The position numbers were made by a program, and so were the translations under genes. From assembly GCA_002784245.1 (NCBI GenBank), contig PFKL01000048.1, forward strand, positions 1-5,788: a stretch of 5,788 nt of DNA, given 5' to 3'. Under the pieces are notes generated by a model that was given only the letters and a program-made list of their open reading frames with translations, was not told the DNA's origin and searched no databases. Within the stretch, counting starts at the first letter, position 1, and every line of letters begins with the position of its first letter. Source of the stretch: Comamonadaceae bacterium CG_4_10_14_3_um_filter_60_75 (lineage in GTDB: Bacteria; Pseudomonadota; Gammaproteobacteria; Burkholderiales; Burkholderiaceae_C). Below, piece after piece: positions 1 through 5,162 of the stretch.

Positions 1-30
1 TGAGCAGAAGCGACCCTCAATGGTCGTTCA
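1..30 (-). terminator. Weak hairpin after the anti-sigma gene, possible terminator
   Basis: On the minus strand the 3' end of the anti-sigma gene runs into a small stem-loop: CGACC (26 down to 22) pairs with GGTCG (15 down to 11) around the six-base loop ATTGAG. Two further pairs are possible beyond an A/C mismatch. It is followed by CTTCTGCTCA, which is only mildly T-rich, so it is a poor intrinsic terminator. The outer arm reaches the stop codon of the gene. The window ends here, so whether another minus-strand gene follows is unknown. Confidence 0.3.
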
Positions 31-264
31 GTTCGCTGGATTACCGTTCGCAACAGGTGGCGCAAGTTGCTCGTCACAAAGGTCAAGTGTGCCCATCCCC
101 GCCCCCACTTTATGAATCATGTGAAGCTGTTCTTCCACGTTACGACAATTTCCGCACATACTCAGGTGCATGCGCAAGCGCAGGCTATCAACCACGTCCA
201 GGGGTTCGTCCAGGGACTGTGACAGCAGCTCCGCTGCGCGTTTGCAGGAATGCAAGATGTTCAT
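28..264 (-). CDS. Small ZAS-type (zf-HC2) anti-sigma factor
   Basis: This 78-residue protein probably binds the sigma factor encoded just upstream and holds it inactive in the cytoplasm. Its core is a zinc-associated anti-sigma (ZAS) motif, H33-x3-C37-x2-C40, inside RMHLSMCGNC, with a further cysteine C7 in the first helix. The C7-to-H33 distance of 26 residues equals that between C11 and H37 of the Streptomyces redox anti-sigma RsrA, which suggests thiol-based release of the sigma factor. Another cysteine, C63, lies in the tail. No membrane segment is visible, so it is a soluble type, similar in size and design to MseR of Neisseria. The ATG at 264 is chosen over upstream in-frame starts because it overlaps the sigma stop as ATGA, with GGAA seven bases upstream, and because protein similarity to the family begins there. 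Family assignment is firm; redox sensing is inferred from residue spacing. Confidence 0.88.
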   Translation of the reverse strand: MNILHSCKRAAELLSQSLDEPLDVVDSLRLRMHLSMCGNCRNVEEQLHMIHKVGAGMGTLDLCDEQLAPPVANGNPAN

Positions 265-881
265 TGAATGATTCCGGTGGTATGGCCGTGCGAAGTCATA
301 CAGCTGCGCAGCCCCATGCGTGCGCGGTGCAGAACCATGCGGCAATTGTCTGCGCTCAGACTTAAACGTTCGCAAATTTCAGTGGTTTCAAAGCCCAGCC
401 ATTCGCGCATCATGAATACGCGTCGGGTTTGCGCGGGGAGGTGTTTGAGGCAGGTTTCCATCACGGACATCATTTGCCGTTGGGCCTCGTGTTTTTCCGG
501 CTGTTGCCAGGATGGAACTGCTTCCTTGTAACTGCCTTGCTCGTCATAAAGATCATCGCTTGATTCATTGGCAGGTTCGGCTTCTTCGGTCTGGTTCCAG
601 ACGCGCCGCTGTTGGTGCGGCGAACGATACCAATCCGCAATTTTGTGCTTGAGTATGGCGATCCCCCAGGTGACAAGCGTTGAATCGCCGCGATGTGCGT
701 CTGGCTTTTCCAGAACGGCGATCAGCGATTCCTGTACCAGGTCTTCCGCCTGTGCAGGTTCAAATACCATCATTCGGGCATGACGCAACAAGCGCTGGCG
801 CAACTGTCGCCAGCTTTGTTCTGACGTCGCGGGGGGTGCGGGTAAGACAGACTGTTCAATGGTTTGCATAAGGCGACTCAT
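261..881 (-). CDS. ECF-type RNA polymerase sigma-70 family factor
   Basis: This 206-residue protein is a two-domain sigma factor that directs RNA polymerase to a small set of promoters. Sigma region 2 spans about residues 25-87, including AEDLVQESLIAVLE (45-58, core binding) and TWGIAILKHKIADWYR (71-86, -10 recognition). An acidic, poorly conserved linker covers about 88-133. Sigma region 4 spans about 138-195, with LPAQTRRVFMMREWLGF and the helix-turn-helix ICERLSLSADNCRMVLHRAR (169-188). Length is normal for the group. The gene lies between a DUF4148 gene and its presumed anti-sigma partner, with a 4-bp ATGA overlap to the latter that implies translational coupling and matched amounts. The start at 881 fits the family N-terminus, but it has no clear ribosome site. 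The frame stays open back to an ATG at 1049 that does have GGAGA seven bases upstream; that longer form would add 57 residues that do not look sigma-like. Family is near certain, the start less so. Confidence 0.92.
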   Translation of the reverse strand: MSRLMQTIEQSVLPAPPATSEQSWRQLRQRLLRHARMMVFEPAQAEDLVQESLIAVLEKPDAHRGDSTLVTWGIAILKHKIADWYRSPHQQRRVWNQTEEAEPANESSDDLYDEQGSYKEAVPSWQQPEKHEAQRQMMSVMETCLKHLPAQTRRVFMMREWLGFETTEICERLSLSADNCRMVLHRARMGLRSCMTSHGHTTGIIQ

Positions 882-1010
882 GGGGTTGACGGTCAAGGGA
901 TCAACAGCGCTGAACAAACCGATTTGCAGCCTGGGTCTGTGCGTTTGTCGTTGCAGCAGCCTGGTTCTTACACAAGATGAAAGAGAAGTCGACAGGTTGT
1001 GTGCAAGTGG

Positions 1011-1038
1011 GGCCAGGTCTGCCCATTCAGGCCTGGCC
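1011..1038 (-). repeat. Intergenic stem-loop between the DUF4148 and sigma genes
   Basis: GGCCAGG at 1011-1017 and CCTGGCC at 1032-1038 are perfect 7-bp inverted arms. Inside them CTG and CAG (1019-1021 and 1028-1030) pair again around a six-base loop. The single interruption (1018/1031) is a C/A mismatch in minus-strand RNA. The hairpin starts ten bases after the DUF4148 stop codon in the direction of transcription. No T-run follows, so it is not a classic intrinsic terminator. It may protect the 3' end of the DUF4148 message, cause partial termination before the sigma gene, or mark an RNA-processing site. The structure is seen directly; its role is inferred. Confidence 0.6.
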
Positions 1039-1048
1039 AATCCCTGCA

Positions 1049-1348
1049 TCAATGGTCTCCGTGAATATTCAAAAGGCCTTGGTCGCGCAGCGCGACGACT
1101 TCCTGTTGTACTTGTTCACGTGTCAGCGTTGACGGAGACTGGAGTTGCTTGCTTTCAGCTTGCCGGATTTCAAATTCGGTGATGGCGACTTCGCCAGCTG
1201 CTTTGGCTCGTTGCAGTTCTGCGATAACCGCGGCACGAGTCAAGCCTGAATCAGCAGCGCGATTTGTGTGCACGTCAATGCCGTAGTTCATCGCAGATGC
1301 GCCAAGCGAGGTGGCAGCCAGGAGGGTGGAGATGAGGATGGTTTTCAC
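1049..1348 (-). CDS. Exported DUF4148 domain protein
   Basis: This is a small secreted or periplasmic protein of unknown function, 99 residues long. Residues 1-19 form a Sec signal peptide: MKT, a hydrophobic core (ILISTLLAATSLGA) and an ASA cleavage site before M20, leaving a mature protein of about 80 residues. The mature part holds two related segments, LTRAAVIAELQRAKAAG (36-52) and LTREQVQQEVVALRDQG (75-91), the short amphipathic pattern typical of DUF4148 proteins, which are abundant in Burkholderiales. The start is GTG at 1348, supported by AAAGGAAG just upstream and by the signal peptide beginning there. It is the first gene of the minus-strand group and faces away from the AhpD-like gene. 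Its position before a sigma/anti-sigma pair suggests it is co-regulated with, or a target of, that sigma factor, but its biochemical job is not known. Confidence 0.85.
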   Translation of the reverse strand: MKTILISTLLAATSLGASAMNYGIDVHTNRAADSGLTRAAVIAELQRAKAAGEVAITEFEIRQAESKQLQSPSTLTREQVQQEVVALRDQGLLNIHGDH

Positions 1349-1352
1349 GATG

Positions 1353-1360
1353 CTTCCTTT
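1353..1360 (-). promoter_or_regulatory. Ribosome binding site fixing the GTG start of the DUF4148 gene
   Basis: On the minus strand AAAGGAAG lies four bases before the GTG at 1348, with the GGA core at normal distance. No ATG in this frame gives a better start, so this site decides for the GTG. Confidence 0.65.
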
Positions 1361-1614
1361 CGGGTTTGCGACACCGCGGTATGCAGTGCCGTCACAAACT
1401 TAGTCGTATCGATCCGCGCAAACGTGACAAAAAAGTTCGCGAATGAAACCATGTTGGCAACGCCGTCATCCGGTTTACCTGTCGCACACGCTATCAGAAG
1501 AAACGCCGGGTCATCACTCAGAGACGACGGGTGACTTGATACCAAGGTGTGCCACGTAGCATTGATCCAGCTTCACGGTAAACCCGGTCGCGTCAAAGTC
1601 CTTAGCCTTATTTC

Positions 1615-1620
1615 AGGAGA
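1615..1620 (+). promoter_or_regulatory. Strong ribosome binding site of the AhpD-like gene
   Basis: AGGAGA sits six bases before the ATG at 1627. It is the best Shine-Dalgarno match directly ahead of any start chosen in the window and fixes the start of this gene. Confidence 0.75.
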
Positions 1621-1626
1621 AAGTTC

Positions 1627-2196
1627 ATGTCCAATACCCCCATCATCCAATCGTTACAGCCAGTGGTTCACGCCAGCGCACAAGGCAAGTCCAAAGAAGT
1701 ACTCGACACCGCCCTCAAGCAGGTGGGCTTCATCCCCAACATGTACGCCAACATGGCCAACGCACCGGCCATGCTCAGTACCTATCTGCACGGCTACGCC
1801 CTGTTTCGCAGCGAGTCAGGCTTCACTCCGGCTGAACAAGAGGTGGTGTTTCTGTCGGTGAGCCAATACAACGGCTGCAATTACTGCACCGCAGCGCACA
1901 GCATGCTCGCCGACAAGATGTCGGGCGTTCCGAAAGATGTCTTGCAGGCGATTCGCGCCCGTATGCCCATTCCCGATGCCAAGCTGGCGGCCTTGGCCGC
2001 GATGGCGGTCGAGATGGTCGCGAAACATGGTCAACCTGATCGCGCAGTGGTGCAGGCCTTTTTTGATGCGGGTTATCAGGAACGCGATTTGCTCTACATC
2101 GTGCTCGCGGCATCCGTCAAGGTGCTGAGCAATTACAGCAACCAGGCGTTTCAAACCACGGTGGATGAGAAATTTGCAGCCTACAAGGTGGCGTAA
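1627..2196 (+). CDS. AhpD-like carboxymuconolactone decarboxylase family protein
   Basis: This 189-residue, probably cytoplasmic all-helical protein belongs to the CMD/AhpD superfamily and is likely a thiol-dependent peroxidase or a thiol-disulfide partner. The catalytic core is at E72 and C84-N-Y-C87-x3-H91. The Glu-to-first-Cys gap of 12 residues and the CxxC-x3-H pattern match AhpD of Mycobacterium (E118, C130, C133, H137). AhpD has a second histidine between the cysteines (H132), and here that place is Y86, so proton relay may differ. The CxxC argues against a true carboxymuconolactone decarboxylase, which lacks it. Residues 1-60 are an N-terminal helical extension with the GFIPNMYANMANAP segment seen in peroxidase-related members. 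It faces away from the DUF4148-sigma-anti-sigma group, which fits a role in oxidative or thiol stress under that sigma factor. Natural substrate and reductant are unknown. Confidence 0.92.
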   Translation: MSNTPIIQSLQPVVHASAQGKSKEVLDTALKQVGFIPNMYANMANAPAMLSTYLHGYALFRSESGFTPAEQEVVFLSVSQYNGCNYCTAAHSMLADKMSGVPKDVLQAIRARMPIPDAKLAALAAMAVEMVAKHGQPDRAVVQAFFDAGYQERDLLYIVLAASVKVLSNYSNQAFQTTVDEKFAAYKVA

Positions 2197-2203
2197 GCTG
2201 TTC

Positions 2204-2233
2204 TTGTGAATTCTGACCTCTTGATGTAAGAAT
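2204..2233 (+). promoter_or_regulatory. Weak candidate promoter upstream of the fusion oxidoreductase
   Basis: TTGTGA (2204-2209, four of six matches to -35) is followed after 18 bases by AAGAAT (2228-2233, four of six matches to -10), with an upstream TG at 2225-2226 as in extended -10 promoters. A transcript from here would begin near 2240 and carry the hairpin at 2261-2281 in its leader. Motif matching alone is weak evidence in a gap this short. Confidence 0.25.
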
Positions 2234-2260
2234 CGAAGCATACTGAGCGACTATACACAG

Positions 2261-2281
2261 AGGGCAATACTTCGTTGCCCT
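2261..2281 (+). repeat. Hairpin in the gap before the fusion oxidoreductase gene
   Basis: AGGGCAA (2261-2267) and TTGCCCT (2275-2281) form a perfect 7-bp inverted repeat around the loop TACTTCG, with a possible extra U/G pair inside. No T-run follows, so intrinsic termination would be weak. It lies 64 bases after the AhpD-like stop and 28 bases before the next start. It could be a leaky terminator, an mRNA-stabilising 3' end or a leader element. Confidence 0.45.
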
Positions 2282-2309
2282 ATTGCCAGCCAATGACAAT
2301 GGGTCACCG

Positions 2310-4460
2310 ATGAAGAAACTATTGATTCCTGGCCTCGCCGCCATTCTTATTTTTGGATTTTTCGCGCTGGATTTGAACCAGTATCTGACCCTGCAGGGCA
2401 TGAAAGCCAGTCTGGGGCAATTTGAGGCGCTGCGCGCTGCGGCACCACTGAAAGTGGGTTTGGCGTTTTTTGTGGTCTATGTGCTGGCAGCGGCTTTGTC
2501 GCTGCCAGGCGCAGCCATTCTGACGTTGGCAGCGGGCGCGCTGTTTGGTCTGGGTGTTGGCACCTTGATTGTGTCCTTTGCGTCGAGCATCGGTGCCACG
2601 CTGGCCTTTTTGGCATCGCGCTATGTATTGCGTGACGTGGTGCAGCAGCGCTTTGGCGACCGGCTCAAGGCCATCGACGCGGGTATCGCCAAAGACGGTG
2701 CACTTTACCTGTTCACTTTGCGGCTGATCCCTGTTTTCCCGTTCTTTCTGGTCAATTTGCTGATGGGTTTGACCCCCATTCGCACGCTGAGCTATTACTG
2801 GGTCAGCCAGTTGGGCATGTTGGCCGGGACGCTGGTGTACGTGAATGCGGGCACACAACTGGCGCAAATCAACAGCTTGTCGGGCATTGTGTCGCCGGGG
2901 GTGTTGATGTCATTCGCTCTGCTTGGCGTGTTTCCCTTGGTGACAAAAAAAATCTTGGCCTTTATGCAAAGCCGCCGCGTCTACGCCAAGTGGTCACGTC
3001 CCAAAACTTTTGATCGCAACTTGGTAGTGATCGGTGGTGGTGCGGCAGGCTTGGTGACGTCCTACATCGCCGCCGCTGTCAAGGCCGAAGTCACTTTGGT
3101 CGAGGCGCACAAGATGGGTGGCGACTGCCTGAACTACGGTTGCGTGCCAAGCAAGGCGATCATCAAGTCGTCGCGCATCGCGCAGCAAATGCGCCATGCG
3201 GAAAACTATGGCCTGGAGGCGACCACGCCCACATTCAGCTTTGCCAAAGTCATGGCGCGGGTGCATCAGGTGATTGCTGCCGTGGCCCCGCACGACAGTG
3301 TGGAACGCTATTCCGCCTTGGGCGTGGAAGTGCTGCAAGGCTACGCTACCGTGGTTGACCCGTGGACGGTGGAGATCAAGCTCAATGCCGGTGGCACGCA
3401 GCGCCTGACCACCCGCGCCATCGTGATCGCCACCGGTGGTCGACCGTTTGTGCCGCCGTTGGCCGGCCTCGATGAAGTGGGCTTTGTGACCAGCGACACA
3501 GTGTGGGAAACTTTTGCCAAACTGGATGTGCCGCCCCAGCGGCTGGTGGTGCTGGGCGGCGGCCCCATTGGCTGCGAGCTGGCGCAGGCTTTTGCACGGC
3601 TCGGCTCCCATGTGACGCTGATTGGGCGCAACCCGCGTTTGATGCCACGCGAGGACGCCGAGGTGTCCGAGCTGGCGCGCACCGCATTTGAGGCTGACGG
3701 CATGACGGTGTTGACCGGCCACAAGACCGTGCGTTGCGAGCGCGAAGGCGCGCGCAAATTCATCGTGGTGGAACACGCGGGTCAAACGCAACGTATCGAG
3801 TTTGACCAATTGCTCTGCGCTGTCGGGCGCGAGGCGCGGCTGGAGGGCTATGGTCTGGAGGCGTTGGGTATCGAGACGCGTGGCACGGTGGTCACTAACG
3901 CTTATTTGCAAACGCTCTACCCCAACATTTATGCCGCTGGTGATGTGGCTGGCCCCTATCAATTCACCCACGTAGCCGGGCATCAGGCCTGGTACGCGGC
4001 GGTTAACGCGCTGTTTGGCGATTTTAAGTCGTTCAAGGCCGATTATTCGGTGATTCCCTGGGCGACCTTCATCGAGCCCGAGGTGGCGCGCGTGGGCTTG
4101 AACGAGTTGGAGGCCAAAGAAAAAGGCATCGCCTATGAGGTGACGAAATATGGCATTGACGACCTCGACCGCGCCATTGCCGACGGCACCGCGCACGGCT
4201 TCGTGAAAGTGCTGACCGTGCCCGGCAAAGACCGCATTCTGGGCGTGACGATTGTGGGCGAGCACGCCGGTGATTTGCTGGCCGAGTTTGTGCTGGCCAT
4301 GAAGCACGGCTTGGGCTTGAACAAAATCCTGGGCACCATCCACACCTACCCGACGCTGGCTGAGGCCAACAAATACGTGGCCGGAGAATGGAAACGCGCC
4401 CACGCACCGCAAAAAGTGATGGCCTGGCTGGAGGGGTTTCATGCCTGGCGGCGCGGTTAA
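2310..4460 (+). CDS. TVP38/TMEM64 membrane domain fused to a MerA-like flavoprotein disulfide reductase
   Basis: This 716-residue inner-membrane protein joins two families. Residues 1 to about 225 are a TVP38/TMEM64 (VTT/DedA-like) domain with hydrophobic segments near 5-21, 48-68, 70-98, 130-152, 163-182 and 195-217 and the family signature FTLRLIPVFPFFLVN (135-149). Residues from about 237 are a class I pyridine-nucleotide disulfide oxidoreductase: FAD motif GGGAAG (242-247), redox pair C273-x4-C278 in GGDCLNYGCVPSK, ATGG (374-377), nucleotide motif GGGPIG (416-421), second FAD motif YAAGDV (541-546), and a dimerisation domain from about 580. At the lipoamide-dehydrogenase catalytic histidine the residue is Y680 (HTYPTLAE), as in mercuric reductase, but the N-terminal metal-binding domain and C-terminal Cys pair of MerA are absent. 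Electrons from NAD(P)H probably reach an unknown disulfide or metalloid substrate. ATG 2310 is chosen over TTG 2283 as a normal start for a membrane protein; its ribosome site is weak. It is first in a likely three-gene operon. Confidence 0.94.
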   Translation: MKKLLIPGLAAILIFGFFALDLNQYLTLQGMKASLGQFEALRAAAPLKVGLAFFVVYVLAAALSLPGAAILTLAAGALFGLGVGTLIVSFASSIGATLAFLASRYVLRDVVQQRFGDRLKAIDAGIAKDGALYLFTLRLIPVFPFFLVNLLMGLTPIRTLSYYWVSQLGMLAGTLVYVNAGTQLAQINSLSGIVSPGVLMSFALLGVFPLVTKKILAFMQSRRVYAKWSRPKTFDRNLVVIGGGAAGLVTSYIAAAVKAEVTLVEAHKMGGDCLNYGCVPSKAIIKSSRIAQQMRHAENYGLEATTPTFSFAKVMARVHQVIAAVAPHDSVERYSALGVEVLQGYATVVDPWTVEIKLNAGGTQRLTTRAIVIATGGRPFVPPLAGLDEVGFVTSDTVWETFAKLDVPPQRLVVLGGGPIGCELAQAFARLGSHVTLIGRNPRLMPREDAEVSELARTAFEADGMTVLTGHKTVRCEREGARKFIVVEHAGQTQRIEFDQLLCAVGREARLEGYGLEALGIETRGTVVTNAYLQTLYPNIYAAGDVAGPYQFTHVAGHQAWYAAVNALFGDFKSFKADYSVIPWATFIEPEVARVGLNELEAKEKGIAYEVTKYGIDDLDRAIADGTAHGFVKVLTVPGKDRILGVTIVGEHAGDLLAEFVLAMKHGLGLNKILGTIHTYPTLAEANKYVAGEWKRAHAPQKVMAWLEGFHAWRRG

Positions 4461-4487
4461 ACCACTGTCCGGCTGGTGTCTGATTTC

Positions 4488-5162
4488 ATGAAGCTGTCGA
4501 TCATTGTCCCGATGCGCAATGAAGCTGCCCAGCTGGATGCGCTGTTGCCGGCGTTGCAGCATTTGCAGCGTCAGGGCCACGAAGTCATTTTGGTCGATGG
4601 CGGCAGCACCGACGGCTGTGACCATTTGGCCGCAGACGCGGGCTTGACCGTGTTGCACGCCTTGCGGGGGCGCGCGCGCCAGATGAACGTGGGCGCACAG
4701 CACGCCAGCGGCGAAGCCCTGCTTTTTCTGCATGCGGATACCACCTTGCCTGAAAACGGCTGCGCAGAGGTGCAACGTGTGTTGGCACAACCCGGTCAGC
4801 TCTGGGGCCGTTTCAATGTCTGCATCAGCGGCCAACATTCGGTTTTGCGGCTGGTCGGCCTTTTGATGAACCTGCGCTCGCGCATCACGGGCATTGCCAC
4901 CGGTGACCAGGCGCTGTTCATGACACGCCAGGCGTTTACCCAGGTGGGTGGTTTTCCTGATCAGCCGCTGATGGAAGACATTGAAATTTCAGCTCGCTTA
5001 AGGCGCATCGACTGGCCGGTGTGCCTGAAGTCGTGCGTGCGCACTTCTGGGCGGCGCTGGGAAAGCCGCGGTGTCTGGCGCACCATTGTGTTGATGTGGC
5101 GCTTGCGCTGGCAGTACTGGCGTGGTGTCAGCGCCCAGCAACTGGCGCAGGCCTACCAATGA
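4488..5162 (+). CDS. TIGR04283-type family 2 glycosyltransferase
   Basis: This 224-residue cytoplasmic protein is a GT-A fold, family 2 glycosyltransferase of the TIGR04283 group (first named rSAM/selenodomain-associated transferase 2, now commonly annotated as an arsenosugar biosynthesis glycosyltransferase). Visible motifs are SIIVPMRNEA (4-13), VDGGSTD (36-42), GRARQMN (61-67), the metal/nucleotide-sugar site LFLHADT (79-85, D84 in the DxD position), GDQALF (139-144) and the acceptor-side PLMEDIE (160-166) with the likely base near E163/D164. RTSGRRWESRG (185-195) is a group signature. Length is usual for the group. The ATG at 4488 is preferred over GTG at 4476 because the family starts with the first beta strand here; no good ribosome site exists for either. 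It follows the fusion reductase by 27 bp and overlaps the next gene by ATGA, so the three are probably one operon. The sugar acceptor is inferred from family context only. Confidence 0.93.
   Translation: MKLSIIVPMRNEAAQLDALLPALQHLQRQGHEVILVDGGSTDGCDHLAADAGLTVLHALRGRARQMNVGAQHASGEALLFLHADTTLPENGCAEVQRVLAQPGQLWGRFNVCISGQHSVLRLVGLLMNLRSRITGIATGDQALFMTRQAFTQVGGFPDQPLMEDIEISARLRRIDWPVCLKSCVRTSGRRWESRGVWRTIVLMWRLRWQYWRGVSAQQLAQAYQ

Larger units (their letters stand above)
1349..1626. promoter_or_regulatory. Divergent regulatory region between the DUF4148 and AhpD-like genes
   Basis: These 278 bp separate two divergently transcribed genes and must hold promoters for both. No convincing sigma-70 -35/-10 pair was found for either direction. 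Toward DUF4148 (minus strand) the stretch from about 1438 to 1401 contains GAACTT, then TGTCAC, then GATACGACTAAG, which resembles ECF-type -35 elements with an uncertain -10. Toward the AhpD-like gene the clear element is the ribosome site. An 8-bp sequence GGTAAACC occurs once in each direction (1472-1479 on the minus strand, 1577-1584 on the plus strand), each time followed closely by GG. A short open frame on the minus strand here (TTG start, 66 codons) has no coding support. Confidence 0.5.

Noticed and set aside
265..375. N-terminal extension of the anti-sigma frame to an upstream start inside the sigma gene.
   Set aside because: The added 37 residues overlap conserved sigma region 4 in another frame, while the ATGA start gives a protein of normal family length with its first conserved helix at the N-terminus.
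1345..1545. A 66-codon minus-strand frame ending in GTGA overlap with the DUF4148 start.
   Set aside because: It starts at TTG without a ribosome site, shows no domain or signal sequence, and fills the region that must contain the DUF4148 promoter.
1627..2196. Annotation as gamma-carboxymuconolactone decarboxylase (pcaC) of the protocatechuate pathway.
   Set aside because: The CxxC-x3-H active site is the AhpD type, and no aromatic-degradation genes are nearby.
2261..2281. Hairpin as a strong intrinsic terminator of the AhpD-like gene.
   Set aside because: No T-run follows on either strand, so it is reported only as a hairpin of uncertain role.
2310..4460. Annotation as mercuric reductase (merA) or dihydrolipoyl dehydrogenase (lpd).
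   Set aside because: MerA's C-terminal Cys pair and N-terminal metal-binding domain are missing, and the catalytic His of lipoamide dehydrogenase is replaced by Tyr. The membrane domain is also foreign to both.
2994..4838. A very long open frame (614 codons) on the minus strand antisense to the fusion reductase and glycosyltransferase.
   Set aside because: Its translation is rich in His, Gln and Arg and matches no family pattern. It is the usual by-product of GC-rich third codon positions opposite two clearly real genes.
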